DNA from: Candidatus Planktophila sp.
GTDB lineage: Bacteria > Actinomycetota > Actinomycetes > Nanopelagicales > Nanopelagicaceae
Direction of reading: 5' to 3'
Assembly: GCA_030681675.1 (NCBI GenBank)
Contig: JAUXRP010000017.1
Span: 1 to 64,000 of the forward strand
DNA: 64,000 bases
Shown piece after piece: positions 9,352-22,088 of the stretch (the first letter of the stretch is position 1; every line of letters starts with the position of its first letter). The notes beneath the pieces are model-generated. The model was not told the origin of the DNA, ran no database searches, and worked only from the letters and a program-made list of their open reading frames with translations. Both the position numbers and the translations under genes were made by a program.

Positions 9352-10841
9352 TCCATTTAACCGCCGCCCAGATGGCCTCAAAACTTATCGCTGGTGAAAC
9401 CACCTCAGTTGAATTAACGCAGGCGCATCTACATCGCATCGCCGAAGTTGATTCCGATGTGCATGCCTTTCTCTTTGTTGATTCAGTGGGCGCGCTCGAA
9501 CAGGCTGCTGCAGTTGATGATAAGCGTTCAGCCGGTGAAAAACTGGCGCCTTTAGCCGGAGTTCCACTTGCTCTTAAAGATGTCATGGTGCAAAAGGGCA
9601 TACCAACTACTGCAGGGTCAAAGATTCTTGAAGGCTGGCGTCCACCGTATGACTCAACCGTTGTTACAAACTTAAAAAATAATGGAATTATTATTTTAGG
9701 TAAGACAAATATGGATGAGTTTGCAATGGGCTCATCAACTGAAAACTCAGCTTATGGCCCAACCCACAACCCTTGGGATTTAACACGAATCCCTGGCGGC
9801 TCTGGCGGTGGATCGTCAGCGGCTTTAGCGGCATTTGAAGCACCACTTGCTATCGGAACCGATACGGGCGGATCGATTCGCCAACCTGCCGCAGTCACCG
9901 GAACGGTGGGTGTAAAGCCAACGTATGGTGGGGTTTCACGCTTTGGTCTGATCGCCTTTTCATCATCACTTGATCAAGCAGGACCATGTGCACGTACTGT
10001 TTTAGATGCCGCGCTCTTGCATGAGGCGATTGCCGGTCACGATCCAAAGGATTCAACGAGTATTAATGCACCCGTTCCGCAGGTTGTTGCTGCAGCAAAA
10101 ACTGGCGACGTTAAAGGAATGAAAATTGGTGTTGTTAAAGAGTTAAATGGCGATGGTTATCAAAGTGGAGTACGCATGCGTTTTGAGGAGTCATTAGAAC
10201 TTCTGGCTGAGGCTGGCGCTGAAATAGTTGAAGTATCTGCACCTAACTTTGAATACGCTTTAGCGGCATATTATTTAATTGCACCATCTGAGTGCTCATC
10301 TAACTTAGCTCGCTTCGATGCAATGCGCTATGGACTTCGTGTTGGGGATGTCGATGGAGCATCGGCCGAATCAGTAATGAATTTAACTCGCGAAGTTGGT
10401 TTTGGGCGCGAAGTTAAACGTCGAATTATTCTTGGAACGTATGCACTTTCATCCGGTTATTACGATGCGTATTACGGTAGTGCACAAAAAGTTCGCACGC
10501 TCATTACACAAGATTTCAATAAAGCCTTTGAAAAATGTGACGTAATGGTCTCACCAACCTGCCCAACAACGGCCTTTAAAATCGGCGAAAAATCAAATGA
10601 TCCAATTGCAATGTATTTAAATGACATCGCAACTATTCCAGTTAACATGGCTGGTATTGGTGGAATGTCGCTACCTGCAGGTTTAGCCCCTGAAGATGGC
10701 TTACCAGTTGGTTTCCAAATCATGGCACCTGCGATGCAAGATCAGCGTATGTACTTAGTTGGCGCTGCTCTAGAGGCCGCGCTTCTGACACGATGGGGTG
10801 CGCCTTTGCTTTCACAGGCACCTGAATTGGTAGGTAAATAA
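9348..10841 (+). CDS. gatA: Asp/Glu-tRNA amidotransferase subunit A
   Basis: 497 residues of the amidase-signature family. The catalytic Lys lies in PLALKDV (about residue 77). The Ser-rich signature [13 protein letters not shown] (about 150-162) and [12 protein letters not shown] (about 172-183) supply the cis-Ser and nucleophile Ser. GatA releases ammonia from glutamine for the GatB active site. The ATG overlaps the gatC stop, and gatB begins immediately after its stop, so the three genes form a tight operon. Confidence 0.96.
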   Translation: MIHLTAAQMASKLIAGETTSVELTQAHLHRIAEVDSDVHAFLFVDSVGALEQAAAVDDKRSAGEKLAPLAGVPLALKDVMVQKGIPTTAGSKILEGWRPPYDSTVVTNLKNNGIIILGKTNMDEFAMGSSTENSAYGPTHNPWDLTRIPGGSGGGSSAALAAFEAPLAIGTDTGGSIRQPAAVTGTVGVKPTYGGVSRFGLIAFSSSLDQAGPCARTVLDAALLHEAIAGHDPKDSTSINAPVPQVVAAAKTGDVKGMKIGVVKELNGDGYQSGVRMRFEESLELLAEAGAEIVEVSAPNFEYALAAYYLIAPSECSSNLARFDAMRYGLRVGDVDGASAESVMNLTREVGFGREVKRRIILGTYALSSGYYDAYYGSAQKVRTLITQDFNKAFEKCDVMVSPTCPTTAFKIGEKSNDPIAMYLNDIATIPVNMAGIGGMSLPAGLAPEDGLPVGFQIMAPAMQDQRMYLVGAALEAALLTRWGAPLLSQAPELVGK

Positions 10842-12344
10842 GTGGCACTTACGTACGATCAGGTCATTTCAAAGTACGAACCAGTACTTGGCCTTGAAGT
10901 TCATGTTGAATTGAATACGCAGTCGAAGATGTTTTGTGGCTGTAGTACGATTTTTGGTGGCGCGCCAAATACGCAGACCTGTCCAGTTTGCTTGGCTCTG
11001 CCGGGTGCACTTCCGACGGTCAATGAAAAGGCGATTGAATCCACAATCAAAATCGGCTTAGCGCTGAACTGTTCAATTGCGCCTTTTTCTCGCTTTGCAC
11101 GTAAGAATTATTTTTATCCCGATATGCCTAAAAATTTCCAGATTTCACAGTATGACGAGCCAATCTGCACCAATGGATTCGTGGATGTTGAAATCGAAAC
11201 CGATGAAGGTCCCAAGAGCTTTCGTATCGACATCGAACGCGTACATATGGAGGAAGACACAGGTAAATCACTTCACGTAGGTGGCGCAACTGGACGTATC
11301 CATGGAGCTGAATACTCTTTACTCGACTACAACCGCGCGGGAATTCCTTTAGTTGAAATTGTGACGAAAATTGTTCCTGGCACAGGTAAATATGCGCCAG
11401 AGGTTGCAAAAGCCTATGTTGCCGAGCTCCGCGATATTTTGCGCTCACTGGGTGTCAGCGATGTAAAGATGGAGCAAGGCTCACTTCGCTGTGATGCCAA
11501 CGTCTCTCTCCGCTTAATTGGAGCCGAAACTTTAGGCGTTCGTAGCGAGACTAAAAATGTTAACTCGTTGCGCTCTGTTGAACGCGCGATTCGCGGAGAA
11601 ATGATTCGCCATGCCGAACTTTTAAATAAAGGGGAGCGAGTTGTCCAAGAGACTCGTCACTTCCAAGAGGAGTCTGGGCTAACACGCTCTGGTCGCTCAA
11701 AAGAGCAGGCCGAGGATTACCGCTATTTTCCAGAGCCAGATTTAGTACCAGTCGCACCAGATTCTGTATGGATTGAAACTCTGCGCCAATCACTTCCAGA
11801 GCGACCATCGATTCATCGCAAACGTTTACAAGAGGCATGGTCGGTGCCGGATAAAGAAATGGCGGCGATGATAAATGCCGACGTCTTGAATCTCGTTGAG
11901 GCAACGGTTAATGAAGGTGCAGATCCAACCAAGGCTCGCAGTTGGTGGCTCGGTGAGATTTCACGAATTGCAAACGACAAGGATGTCGCTATTTCTGATT
12001 TAGCGATCACACCCGCAGATGTCGCAGAGATTGTGGCTTTAGTGAATGCGGGCGAACTAACCGATAAGTTAGCCCGTCAAGTAATCGAGGGCGTAATTGC
12101 AGGTGAAGGTAAACCCGCTGCAGTGATCTCTGCGCGCGGAATTAAGGTTGTAAATGATGATGGCGCACTGATGGCCGCAATTGAAAAAGTCTGCGCAGAA
12201 CAACCTGAGACCGCTGAAAAAATTCGCAACGGCCACTTACCGGCAGCGGGGGCGTTAATTGGCGCAGTCATGAAAGAGACAAAGGGCCAAGCAGATGCCG
12301 CTCGCGTACGAGAGCTTCTACTTGGCCATTTGCTTCAAAGATGA
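10842..12344 (+). CDS. gatB: Asp/Glu-tRNA amidotransferase subunit B
   Basis: 500 residues. The N-terminal catalytic domain begins [21 protein letters not shown] and carries a four-cysteine zinc-type pattern (CGC at about 30, then CPVC at about 45). A C-terminal YqeY-like tail domain (about 350-500) binds the tRNA. It activates and amidates the tRNA-bound acidic residue. A GTG directly abuts the gatA stop. The complete gatCAB set implies that at least one of Gln-tRNA or Asn-tRNA is made by transamidation. It converges on the exporter gene with a 16-bp gap and no visible terminator. Confidence 0.96.
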   Translation: MALTYDQVISKYEPVLGLEVHVELNTQSKMFCGCSTIFGGAPNTQTCPVCLALPGALPTVNEKAIESTIKIGLALNCSIAPFSRFARKNYFYPDMPKNFQISQYDEPICTNGFVDVEIETDEGPKSFRIDIERVHMEEDTGKSLHVGGATGRIHGAEYSLLDYNRAGIPLVEIVTKIVPGTGKYAPEVAKAYVAELRDILRSLGVSDVKMEQGSLRCDANVSLRLIGAETLGVRSETKNVNSLRSVERAIRGEMIRHAELLNKGERVVQETRHFQEESGLTRSGRSKEQAEDYRYFPEPDLVPVAPDSVWIETLRQSLPERPSIHRKRLQEAWSVPDKEMAAMINADVLNLVEATVNEGADPTKARSWWLGEISRIANDKDVAISDLAITPADVAEIVALVNAGELTDKLARQVIEGVIAGEGKPAAVISARGIKVVNDDGALMAAIEKVCAEQPETAEKIRNGHLPAAGALIGAVMKETKGQADAARVRELLLGHLLQR

Positions 12345-12360
12345 TTTGGCTCAAACTTAA

Positions 12361-13824
12361 TTAGTGAACTAAAACCTCTTCACTTTCAACCACTGCCTCT
12401 TTTCCTATATTGATAAAGAAGAACAAGACCACTGCACCAATAAACAGCAACCCTGCACTAGCCTTAAAAGCAACGGTAAAGCCATGTGTCATTGCAAATG
12501 CCTGCGTTAGATCTCCAAGAGAACTATTGGCAGTTGCATATGTGGCCGTTGCTGTAGCTGCAACAGTATTGAGGAGTGCGGTACCAAGTGAGCCACCAAT
12601 TTGCTGACTTGTATTCACCATTGCACTGGCAACACCAGTGTCATGATGTGAAACGCCATGAAGTGAAGTCGAAGTAAGTGGAATAAATACGAGCGCCATT
12701 CCACTAGACATAATTAGGAGCGATGGCATCACATGAGTTAGGTATGAAGTGTCGGGAGTGATTCGTGCAAGAAGAAGCAAACCCAGACTAGATGCTATTA
12801 AACCCGGGATCATAAGTGGCTTTGGTCCCACCTTAGGCAAAAGTTGCGAAGCGATTCCGGCAAAAGCAATAATGCCGGCGGTGAAGGGCAAGAAAGCAAA
12901 GCCGGATTTCAAAGGACTGTATCCGAGAATTACTTGTAGGTAGAGACCTAAAAATAAGAACATTGAAAATAAACCTGCGCCTACTACTAATGATCCAAGG
13001 TAAGAGCCACCACGATTTCGCTCTGTAATAACGCGGAGGGGCATCATTGGATTTACAACTTTGCTTTCAATGATCACGAACATAACTAGAAGAACAATCG
13101 CAGTGATTAAGAAGCCAATAGTTAGACTATCTGACCAACCGGTCGTTGCTGCTTGGTTAAAACCATATGTAAGTGAAAAAAGACCTGCAGTTGCGGTGAT
13201 TACACCTGGGATATCATAAGTTCGATTTCCTTCGGCCTTAGATTCATGAACAAAACGTGTGGCCAATAGAAATGCAATAATCGCGATTGGAACGTTTACA
13301 CCTAAGCACCAACGCCATGAGAAAAACTCAGTTAAAGTTCCACCAACGATTAAGCCAATGGCCGCGCCTCCACCGGAGATTGCGCCCATGACACCAAAAG
13401 CCTTAGCGCGCTCAGCAGGTACTGTGAAAGTTACTGAGATGATTGCTAAAGCTGCAGGGGCAAGAAGTGCGGCGAAGACACCTTGCAGTGCGCGAGCACC
13501 AAATAACAAGCCTTGTGTTGTGGCAATTCCGCCCAGAGCAGATGCACCTGCAAAGCCTAATAAACCAATGAGAAATATACGTTTGCGGCCCATGAAATCT
13601 CCGATGCGACCACCGAGCAGTAAAAGTGATCCGAATGCTAATGTATAAGCGGTTATGACCCACTGCTGATTCGCGTCTGTAATTCCAAGGTCAACTTTGG
13701 CACTTGGGATTGCAATGTTTACGATGGAAGAGTCTAAAACAATCATGAGCTGCGCAATTGCAACTACAAAAAGTGTACGCCAGCGATCTGGGGCCTGACC
13801 TGCTGGATAGTTAGGGTTTGACAT
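12361..13824 (-). CDS. DHA2-family MFS drug exporter (EmrB/QacA type)
   Basis: 487 residues with about 14 predicted membrane helices, as in the DHA2 family. The motif VLDSSIVNIAIPS in TM1 and motif A GGRIGDFMGRKR after TM2 (about 57-68) are characteristic, as is motif C-like GAISGGGAAIGLIVGG. It should export cationic or hydrophobic compounds with proton antiport. A GGAGAG site precedes the ATG. It lies 11 bp downstream of a TetR-type gene in the same direction, a standard repressor-pump pair, so induction by the pump's substrates is likely. The actual substrate cannot be deduced. Confidence 0.88.
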   Translation of the reverse strand: MSNPNYPAGQAPDRWRTLFVVAIAQLMIVLDSSIVNIAIPSAKVDLGITDANQQWVITAYTLAFGSLLLLGGRIGDFMGRKRIFLIGLLGFAGASALGGIATTQGLLFGARALQGVFAALLAPAALAIISVTFTVPAERAKAFGVMGAISGGGAAIGLIVGGTLTEFFSWRWCLGVNVPIAIIAFLLATRFVHESKAEGNRTYDIPGVITATAGLFSLTYGFNQAATTGWSDSLTIGFLITAIVLLVMFVIIESKVVNPMMPLRVITERNRGGSYLGSLVVGAGLFSMFLFLGLYLQVILGYSPLKSGFAFLPFTAGIIAFAGIASQLLPKVGPKPLMIPGLIASSLGLLLLARITPDTSYLTHVMPSLLIMSSGMALVFIPLTSTSLHGVSHHDTGVASAMVNTSQQIGGSLGTALLNTVAATATATYATANSSLGDLTQAFAMTHGFTVAFKASAGLLFIGAVVLFFFINIGKEAVVESEEVLVH

Positions 13825-13835
13825 GTTCTCTCCTT

Positions 13836-14438
13836 TTATTTGTTACTTTTTCGAGCTGATGGAATTAAGACGTCATCGACTAAGGCTTCGATGAATTTTC
13901 GATTAACCGGCTGCTGTGACATAAAAATTCGGTAGGTCATAATTGCGGGAGTGATCTCAGCTAATAGTTCTAAGTTTGCATTAAGTGAGATTTCACCGCG
14001 CTTAATTGCTCGTTCAAGAATTACCTCATGTACTTGAATTTCGCCATCTCGGACTGAATGAGGAATAGCTTTTGCAAGCTCTGAATCCATTTTTGCCGCA
14101 CTCATGATCGATGCTATGACGGCACCATCTGGACCTTTCAAAACCTTCACTTTAGCCAATAGAAGTTCAACTAAGTCGTCGCGTAAATTTCCAGTATTAA
14201 TGGAAGGGGTTTGAGAAAAGGCGTGATGTGAAATAGCGTTTGCAATTACCTCTTGTTTGTTCTTCCAACGTCGATAAATTGTCGCCTTGCTAACACCGGC
14301 TTTAAGTGCAATCGCCTCTATAGTGCATCGCTCATATCCAACCTCTTGGATCAGGGAAATTGCAGCTTCGGCAATTGCATCTTCACGTTTGGAATCGCGA
14401 GGTCGCCCTTTAATGCATAGAGCATTTACTGGGCACAT
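13836..14438 (-). CDS. TetR-family transcriptional regulator
   Basis: 200 residues. The N-terminal helix-turn-helix (about residues 17-62) shows the TetR pattern TIEAIALKAGVSKATIYRRWKNKQEVI. The C-terminal ligand domain is divergent, as usual for the family. A strong AGGAGG site lies a few bases before the ATG. It is the first gene of a two-gene operon with the DHA2 exporter and most likely represses that operon through the palindrome at 14451-14477. The inducer is unknown. Confidence 0.88.
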   Translation of the reverse strand: MCPVNALCIKGRPRDSKREDAIAEAAISLIQEVGYERCTIEAIALKAGVSKATIYRRWKNKQEVIANAISHHAFSQTPSINTGNLRDDLVELLLAKVKVLKGPDGAVIASIMSAAKMDSELAKAIPHSVRDGEIQVHEVILERAIKRGEISLNANLELLAEITPAIMTYRIFMSQQPVNRKFIEALVDDVLIPSARKSNK

Positions 14439-14450
14439 ATCGACCTCCTA

Positions 14451-14477
14451 TACGAAACGGTACGGTTGCGTATCGTA
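14451..14477. promoter_or_regulatory. Candidate TetR operator
   Basis: An imperfect 27-bp palindrome has outer arms TACGAAACG and CGTATCGTA around ACGGTACGG. It lies 13 bp upstream of the regulator's start and about 45 bp upstream of ilvD. Arm sequence and position fit autoregulation of a TetR-pump pair. Confidence 0.5.
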
Positions 14478-14510
14478 AAGCAGTGAGGTGCATTCTGCAA
14501 CTTGAACGCC

Positions 14511-14516
14511 TACGAT
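14511..14516 (+). promoter_or_regulatory. -10-like hexamer before ilvD
   Basis: TACGAT ends 6 nt before ATG 14523, and no ribosome site is present. This spacing places the transcript start on the A of the start codon (leaderless). No good -35 is visible. Confidence 0.4.
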
Positions 14517-14522
14517 TACTCC

Positions 14523-16196
14523 ATGTCAACGATGAAGCCACGTTCAGGGTTAGTGACCGATGGAATGGAGCGTGCTCCGGCACGTGGAATGCTTCGCGCC
14601 GTTGGAATGGGAGATGAAGACTGGGTTAAACCCCAAATCGGTATCGCCTCGTCGTGGAATGAAATCACCCCATGCAACTTGTCCCTTGATCGCCTAGCCA
14701 AAGCTTCGCGCCAAGGCGTCATCGATGCCGGCGGATTTCCGATGCAGTTTGGCACGATCTCGGTTTCAGATGGAATATCTATGGGACACGAGGGAATGCA
14801 TTTTTCTCTCGTTTCGCGAGAAGTAATCGCCGATTCAGTGGAAACAGTTATGCAGGCCGAGCGTTTAGATGGAATGGTGACTTTTGCCGGTTGTGATAAA
14901 TCCTTACCGGGGATGATGATGGCCGCAGCGCGCATCGATGTTGCTAGCGTCTTTGTCTACGCCGGTTCAACGCTTCCAGGACAGGTCGATGGAAAAGATG
15001 TCACGATTATCGATGCCTTCGAAGCCGTAGGTGCATGTGCACGAGGCTTGATTACACAGGAGCGCGTAGATCAAATAGAGCGCGCTATTTGTCCGGGTGA
15101 AGGTGCATGCGGTGGAATGTATACGGCTAACACAATGGCCAGCATTGGCGAAGCGATTGGTTTATCTCTTCCAGGATCGGCTGCGCCTCCCGCCGTTGAT
15201 CGCCGGCGCGATGCCTTTGCCGTTAAATCCGGCGCAGCGGTCGTCGAATTAATCCGTGCAGGAATTACTACGCGCGATATTTTAACGAAGCAGGCATTTG
15301 AAAATGCAATTACAATTTTGATGGCATTGGGTGGCTCAACGAATGCGGTTCTGCATCTACTTGCAATTGCACATGAGGCTGACGTTGATTTAGAACTCAA
15401 TGACTTTCATCGCATCGGTTCAAAGATTCCGCTACTGGGAGATTTAAAACCTTTCGGACGATTTGTCATGAGTGATATGGATAAAATCGGGGGAGTTCCG
15501 GTAATTCTTAAAGCCCTCCTTGATGCCAAGTTGTTGCATGGCGATGTCTTAACTGTGACTGGAAAGACGATGGCCGAAAATTTAGCCGAGATAAATCCAC
15601 CAGATCCTGATGGAGAAATTCTGCGTGCGGCATCAAAACCACTCTCAACCGATATTGGAATCACAATTTTAGGCGGCACACTGGCACCCGATGGCGCAGT
15701 ATGTAAAACGGCCGGAATTGGAATTGAATCCTTTGAAGGTCCAGTTCGAGTATTCGAGCGTGAACAAGCGGCGATGGATGCACTCGAAAACGGAACTATT
15801 CAAGCAGGCGATGTCGTTGTTATTCGCTACGAAGGTCCAAAAGGTGGACCCGGAATGCGCGAAATGTTAATGATCACAGGTGCTATAAAGGGCGCCGGTC
15901 TTGGCAAATCCACTCTGCTGCTGACCGATGGACGTTTCTCTGGAGGATCAACGGGCTTATGTGTCGGTCACGTGGCCCCTGAGGCAGTAGATGGTGGCCC
16001 CATTGCATTTGTAAAAGATGGAGACATTGTTCGCATCGATATCACCAATAGAACCTTGGATTTACTGGTCGATGAGGCCGAACTCGCAGCCCGTAAAATT
16101 GGCTGGGCACCCCTGACCCATAAGTACACCCGCGGCGTCTTGCACAAATACTCCAAGCTGGTCGGCTCAGCATCTAAAGGCGCAGTCTGCGACTAA
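14523..16196 (+). CDS. ilvD: Dihydroxy-acid dehydratase
   Basis: 557 residues. Conserved Fe-S and active-site segments are [10 protein letters not shown] (about 50-59), [13 protein letters not shown] (about 122-134) and [14 protein letters not shown] (about 190-203), plus the C-terminal TDGRFSGG. It dehydrates dihydroxy-isovalerate and dihydroxy-methylvalerate to the 2-oxo acids in valine and isoleucine synthesis. I prefer ATG 14523 over a TTG seven codons upstream, because the conserved N-terminus [11 protein letters not shown] starts just after it and the spacing to a -10 hexamer fits. It is separated from ilvB by the attenuator region, so it is probably its own transcription unit. Confidence 0.95.
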   Translation: MSTMKPRSGLVTDGMERAPARGMLRAVGMGDEDWVKPQIGIASSWNEITPCNLSLDRLAKASRQGVIDAGGFPMQFGTISVSDGISMGHEGMHFSLVSREVIADSVETVMQAERLDGMVTFAGCDKSLPGMMMAAARIDVASVFVYAGSTLPGQVDGKDVTIIDAFEAVGACARGLITQERVDQIERAICPGEGACGGMYTANTMASIGEAIGLSLPGSAAPPAVDRRRDAFAVKSGAAVVELIRAGITTRDILTKQAFENAITILMALGGSTNAVLHLLAIAHEADVDLELNDFHRIGSKIPLLGDLKPFGRFVMSDMDKIGGVPVILKALLDAKLLHGDVLTVTGKTMAENLAEINPPDPDGEILRAASKPLSTDIGITILGGTLAPDGAVCKTAGIGIESFEGPVRVFEREQAAMDALENGTIQAGDVVVIRYEGPKGGPGMREMLMITGAIKGAGLGKSTLLLTDGRFSGGSTGLCVGHVAPEAVDGGPIAFVKDGDIVRIDITNRTLDLLVDEAELAARKIGWAPLTHKYTRGVLHKYSKLVGSASKGAVCD

Positions 16197-16210
16197 AACT
16201 GTTCAGATTG

Positions 16211-16226
16211 TGAGATGTGCATCTCA
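16211..16226. promoter_or_regulatory. Perfect dyad (operator candidate) upstream of the ilv leader promoter
   Basis: TGAGATG-TG-CATCTCA is a perfect 7-bp inverted repeat with a two-base centre. It ends 4 bp before the -35 of the ilvB leader promoter. The minimal centre and absence of a T-run argue for a protein-binding DNA site rather than a terminator of ilvD. Confidence 0.45.
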
Positions 16227-16230
16227 TACC

Positions 16231-16259
16231 TTGACTCACATCAAAAGCTATTGGAGAAT
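16231..16259 (+). promoter_or_regulatory. Promoter of the ilvB-ilvN-ilvC leader transcript
   Basis: TTGACT (-35, 16231-16236), a 17-bp spacer and GAGAAT (-10, 16254-16259) put the transcript start about 6 nt later. That coincides with the ATG of the leader peptide at 16266. Confidence 0.5.
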
Positions 16260-16265
16260 ACATAC

Positions 16266-16295
16266 ATGTTTACAACAGTTGTTGTGGTGATTTAA
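16266..16295 (+). CDS. ilv operon leader peptide
   Basis: A nine-codon ORF encodes MFTTVVVVI and stops with TAA two bases before a stable hairpin. Four consecutive valine codons followed by isoleucine are the hallmark of a peptide that senses charged Val/Ile-tRNA in attenuation of branched-chain operons. A GGAG lies 9 bp upstream, but the -10 spacing suggests the mRNA may begin at the ATG itself. Confidence 0.8.
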   Translation: MFTTVVVVI

Positions 16296-16296
16296 A

Positions 16297-16353
16297 AGCG
16301 CGTGATCTAGCAGTTCGATCGCGCGCTACCCTCAGTTAATCTGGGGGTTTTTT
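16297..16353 (+). terminator. ilvB attenuator: pause hairpin plus intrinsic terminator
   Basis: The first stem pairs 16297-16307 with 16317-16327 (11 bp including one G-U). The second pairs 16328-16335 (ACCCTCAG) with 16341-16348 (CTGGGGGT), loop TTAAT, followed by six T. This is the typical 1:2 and 3:4 layout of transcription attenuation downstream of a leader peptide. I could not draw a convincing 2:3 antiterminator by eye. Confidence 0.8.
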
Positions 16354-16390
16354 CATTTATACACCACACCGAAGGCGAAAGGAGATGGAG

Positions 16391-18127
16391 ATGAGTGCAA
16401 TGAATGGAGCCAGTTCACTCGTGGCATCGCTGGAGGCCGCTGGCGTCGATGTGATGTTTGGAATTCCCGGTGGTGCGATCCTTCCAGCATATGATCCAAT
16501 TTTTTCTAGCTCTATCCGCCATATTCTTGTGCGCCACGAACAGGGTGCCGGCCATGCTGCAACTGGTTATGCCCAAGTAACAGGTCGTGTCGGAGTCTGT
16601 ATTGCAACATCTGGACCAGGGGCTACAAATCTTGTTACTCCACTTGCCGATGCGGCAATGGACTCAGTCCCAGTTGTGGCAATTACCGGCCAGGTTCCAT
16701 CGGTTGCAATCGGCACCGATGCATTTCAAGAGGCCGATATCCGTGGCATCACAATGCCATTTGCAAAACATAATTATCTCATTACCGACCCTGCCGATAT
16801 TCCACGTGCAATCGCCGAGGCCTTCCATATTGCAAGCACTGGTCGTCCTGGTCCAGTCCTTGTGGATATTGCAAAAGATGCTCTACAGAAGATGACGGAT
16901 TTTAACTATCCAACATCGGTTTCACTAAAGGGTTATCAACCGAGGACTATCACTTGCGCCGAATCGATAACCGATGCCGCTGATTTAATTGCGCAATCGA
17001 GCAAACCCGTCTTTTACGTTGGCGGCGGAGTCATCAAAGCAAATGCTTCGCGTGAACTATTAGAGCTCGCGCAGTTACTTGGTGCGCCAGTTGTTACAAC
17101 TCTCATGGCCCGCGGTGCTTTTCCAGACTCACATCCATTGAATTTAGGGATGCCAGGGATGCATGGCACCGTTGCCGCCGTTACCGCGCTGCAGAAGGCG
17201 GATCTATTAATAACTCTTGGCGCTCGCTTTGATGATCGCGTAACTGGAAAACTTTCAACCTTTGCCGTTAATGCAAAGGTAATTCATGCCGATGTGGATC
17301 CCGCTGAAATAGGTAAGAATAGATTTGCCGATGTGCCCGTGCTCGGAGATTTGAAACATACAATCACCGCGCTGATTCCAGCGTTGAAGGAATCCCTTGC
17401 AAAGAATCGTCCGGATTTAACACCGTGGCTTCGCCAGATGAACTCATTGAAAACAACATATCCAGTGGGCTATGACATACCCGCTGATGGTTCGCTCTCA
17501 CCTCAGTATGTAATCGAGCGCTTAGGAAAAATCTCTGGCCCGCAAACTATTTTTGCATCCGGTGTGGGCCAGCATCAGATGTGGGCATCTCAATTTATCT
17601 CATATGAAAACCCCCGCACATGGCTTAACTCTGGAGGCCTTGGCACGATGGGATATGCCGTACCGGCCGCGATGGGCGCAAAGGTCGGTGCACCAGATAC
17701 AACGGTGTGGGCGATCGATGGTGATGGTTGTTTCCAAATGACTAATCAAGAGCTAACAACGTGTGCACTTAATAACATTCCGATTAAAGTTGCGATAATT
17801 AACAATGAATCATTAGGAATGGTCCGACAGTGGCAGACGCTTTTTTATGAGGGCCGCTACTCAAATACCAATCTTGAATCAAAGCGAATTCCAAATTTTC
17901 CTATGTTGGCAGAGGCGATGGGCTGTGTAGGTTTAAGTTGTGATCGACCAGAAGATGTCGATGCAACAATTGAGAAGGCGATGAGCATTAATAATCAACC
18001 GGTGGTAGTTGATTTTAGAGTCAATCGAGATGCGATGGTCTGGCCAATGGTCGCCGCCGGAACATCAAATGATGAAATAATGATTGCGCGCGAGACTGCG
18101 CCCGACTGGGGTTCTCAGGAGTTATAA
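16391..18127 (+). CDS. ilvB: Acetolactate synthase, catalytic subunit
   Basis: About 578 residues of the TPP-dependent AHAS family. Visible segments are the N-terminal [14 protein letters not shown] and [15 protein letters not shown] (containing the catalytic Glu), TSGPGATN, and the C-terminal TPP/Mg motif GDGCFQM..ELTT (about 430-445) with [12 protein letters not shown]. It condenses two pyruvates, or pyruvate with 2-oxobutyrate. An AAGGAG site is 6 bp before ATG 16391, so I prefer it to the ATG two codons earlier, which overlaps that site. It is the first structural gene after the attenuator, and ilvN follows immediately. Confidence 0.96.
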   Translation: MSAMNGASSLVASLEAAGVDVMFGIPGGAILPAYDPIFSSSIRHILVRHEQGAGHAATGYAQVTGRVGVCIATSGPGATNLVTPLADAAMDSVPVVAITGQVPSVAIGTDAFQEADIRGITMPFAKHNYLITDPADIPRAIAEAFHIASTGRPGPVLVDIAKDALQKMTDFNYPTSVSLKGYQPRTITCAESITDAADLIAQSSKPVFYVGGGVIKANASRELLELAQLLGAPVVTTLMARGAFPDSHPLNLGMPGMHGTVAAVTALQKADLLITLGARFDDRVTGKLSTFAVNAKVIHADVDPAEIGKNRFADVPVLGDLKHTITALIPALKESLAKNRPDLTPWLRQMNSLKTTYPVGYDIPADGSLSPQYVIERLGKISGPQTIFASGVGQHQMWASQFISYENPRTWLNSGGLGTMGYAVPAAMGAKVGAPDTTVWAIDGDGCFQMTNQELTTCALNNIPIKVAIINNESLGMVRQWQTLFYEGRYSNTNLESKRIPNFPMLAEAMGCVGLSCDRPEDVDATIEKAMSINNQPVVVDFRVNRDAMVWPMVAAGTSNDEIMIARETAPDWGSQEL

Positions 18128-18128
18128 A

Positions 18129-21049
<2,921 letters not shown>

Positions 21050-21050
<1 letters not shown>

Positions 21051-22084
21051 TGAAAACTATTAACTTAGCCGTCATCGCCGGAGATGGAATCGGACCAGAA
21101 GTTGTTAACGAAGGCTTGAAAGTTTTAGATGCCGTCTCTAAAAAGTACGACGTCGAATTCAAACAGAGTTCTTATGAATTAGGTGCGGCCAACTGGCATC
21201 GCACTGGCATCGCTCTTTCCGATGAAACAATGGTCGAGCTTGCAAAGGCCGATGTCATCCTTCTTGGAGCGGTCGGTGACCCAACGGTTCCCAGTGGAGT
21301 ATTAGAGCGTGGATTACTGCTCAAACTTCGCTTTGCCTTTGATCACTACGTTAATTTACGTCCAGCGAAATTAATGCCAGGCGTAACTGGCCCACTTGCA
21401 ACTAAGGCCGCAATAGATTTCCTCGTAGTCCGCGAAGGTACTGAAGGTCCTTACTCTGGTGCTGGTGGGGTTATGGCAATTGGCACCGAAGCAGAGATTG
21501 CCACCGAAGAGAGTCTTAATACTCGCCGCGGCGCCGAACGTGTAATACGCGATGCTTTTGAGCGCGCATTAAAACGCGATCGTAAAAAAATTACGATGGT
21601 GCATAAAAACAATGTTCTCGTCCACTCGGGCGATCTTTGGACCCGCACTTTTAATGAGGTCGCTAAAGATTACCCAGGCGTCACAACAGATTATTTACAT
21701 GCCGATGCCGCCGCAATGTTTCTTATTACTAACCCAGAACGCTTTGATATCATCGTTACCGACAACTTATTTGGTGACATCTTGACCGACATCGCCGCGG
21801 CGATCTGTGGTGGCATCGGTCTTGCAGCATCCGGCAATATCAATCCAACGGGTGAGTTTCCCTCAATGTTCGAGCCAGTACACGGATCAGCCCCTGACAT
21901 TGCCGGTAAAAATATCGCCGACCCAACGGCCACTGTAATGTCAGTTGCGATGATGCTAGAACACTTAGGTTTTGGCGATGCCGCGCGTGATGTTGAGCGG
22001 GCCGTTGCCGCCGATTTATTAGTTCGTGGAGATAAAAAGCGAAGCACTAGTGAAGTTGGAGATGCGCTGGTTGCAGCGTTATAA
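21050..22084 (+). CDS. leuB: 3-isopropylmalate dehydrogenase
   Basis: 344 residues. The N-terminal [14 protein letters not shown] and the family signature around [21 protein letters not shown] (about 240-260) identify a beta-decarboxylating dehydrogenase of the LeuB branch; YLHADAAAM provides active-site residues. It oxidatively decarboxylates 3-isopropylmalate in leucine synthesis. With cimA two genes downstream it may also act on 3-methylmalate for isoleucine, as LeuB does in other citramalate-pathway organisms (inference). The ATG overlaps the serA TGA by one base. leuA and leuCD are not in the window. Confidence 0.95.
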
Positions 22085-22088
22085 AACT

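Noticed and set aside
18084-18128. Longer ilvN start inside ilvB
   Set aside because: The added 15 residues do not resemble IlvN and the AGGAG site points to the ATG at 18129.
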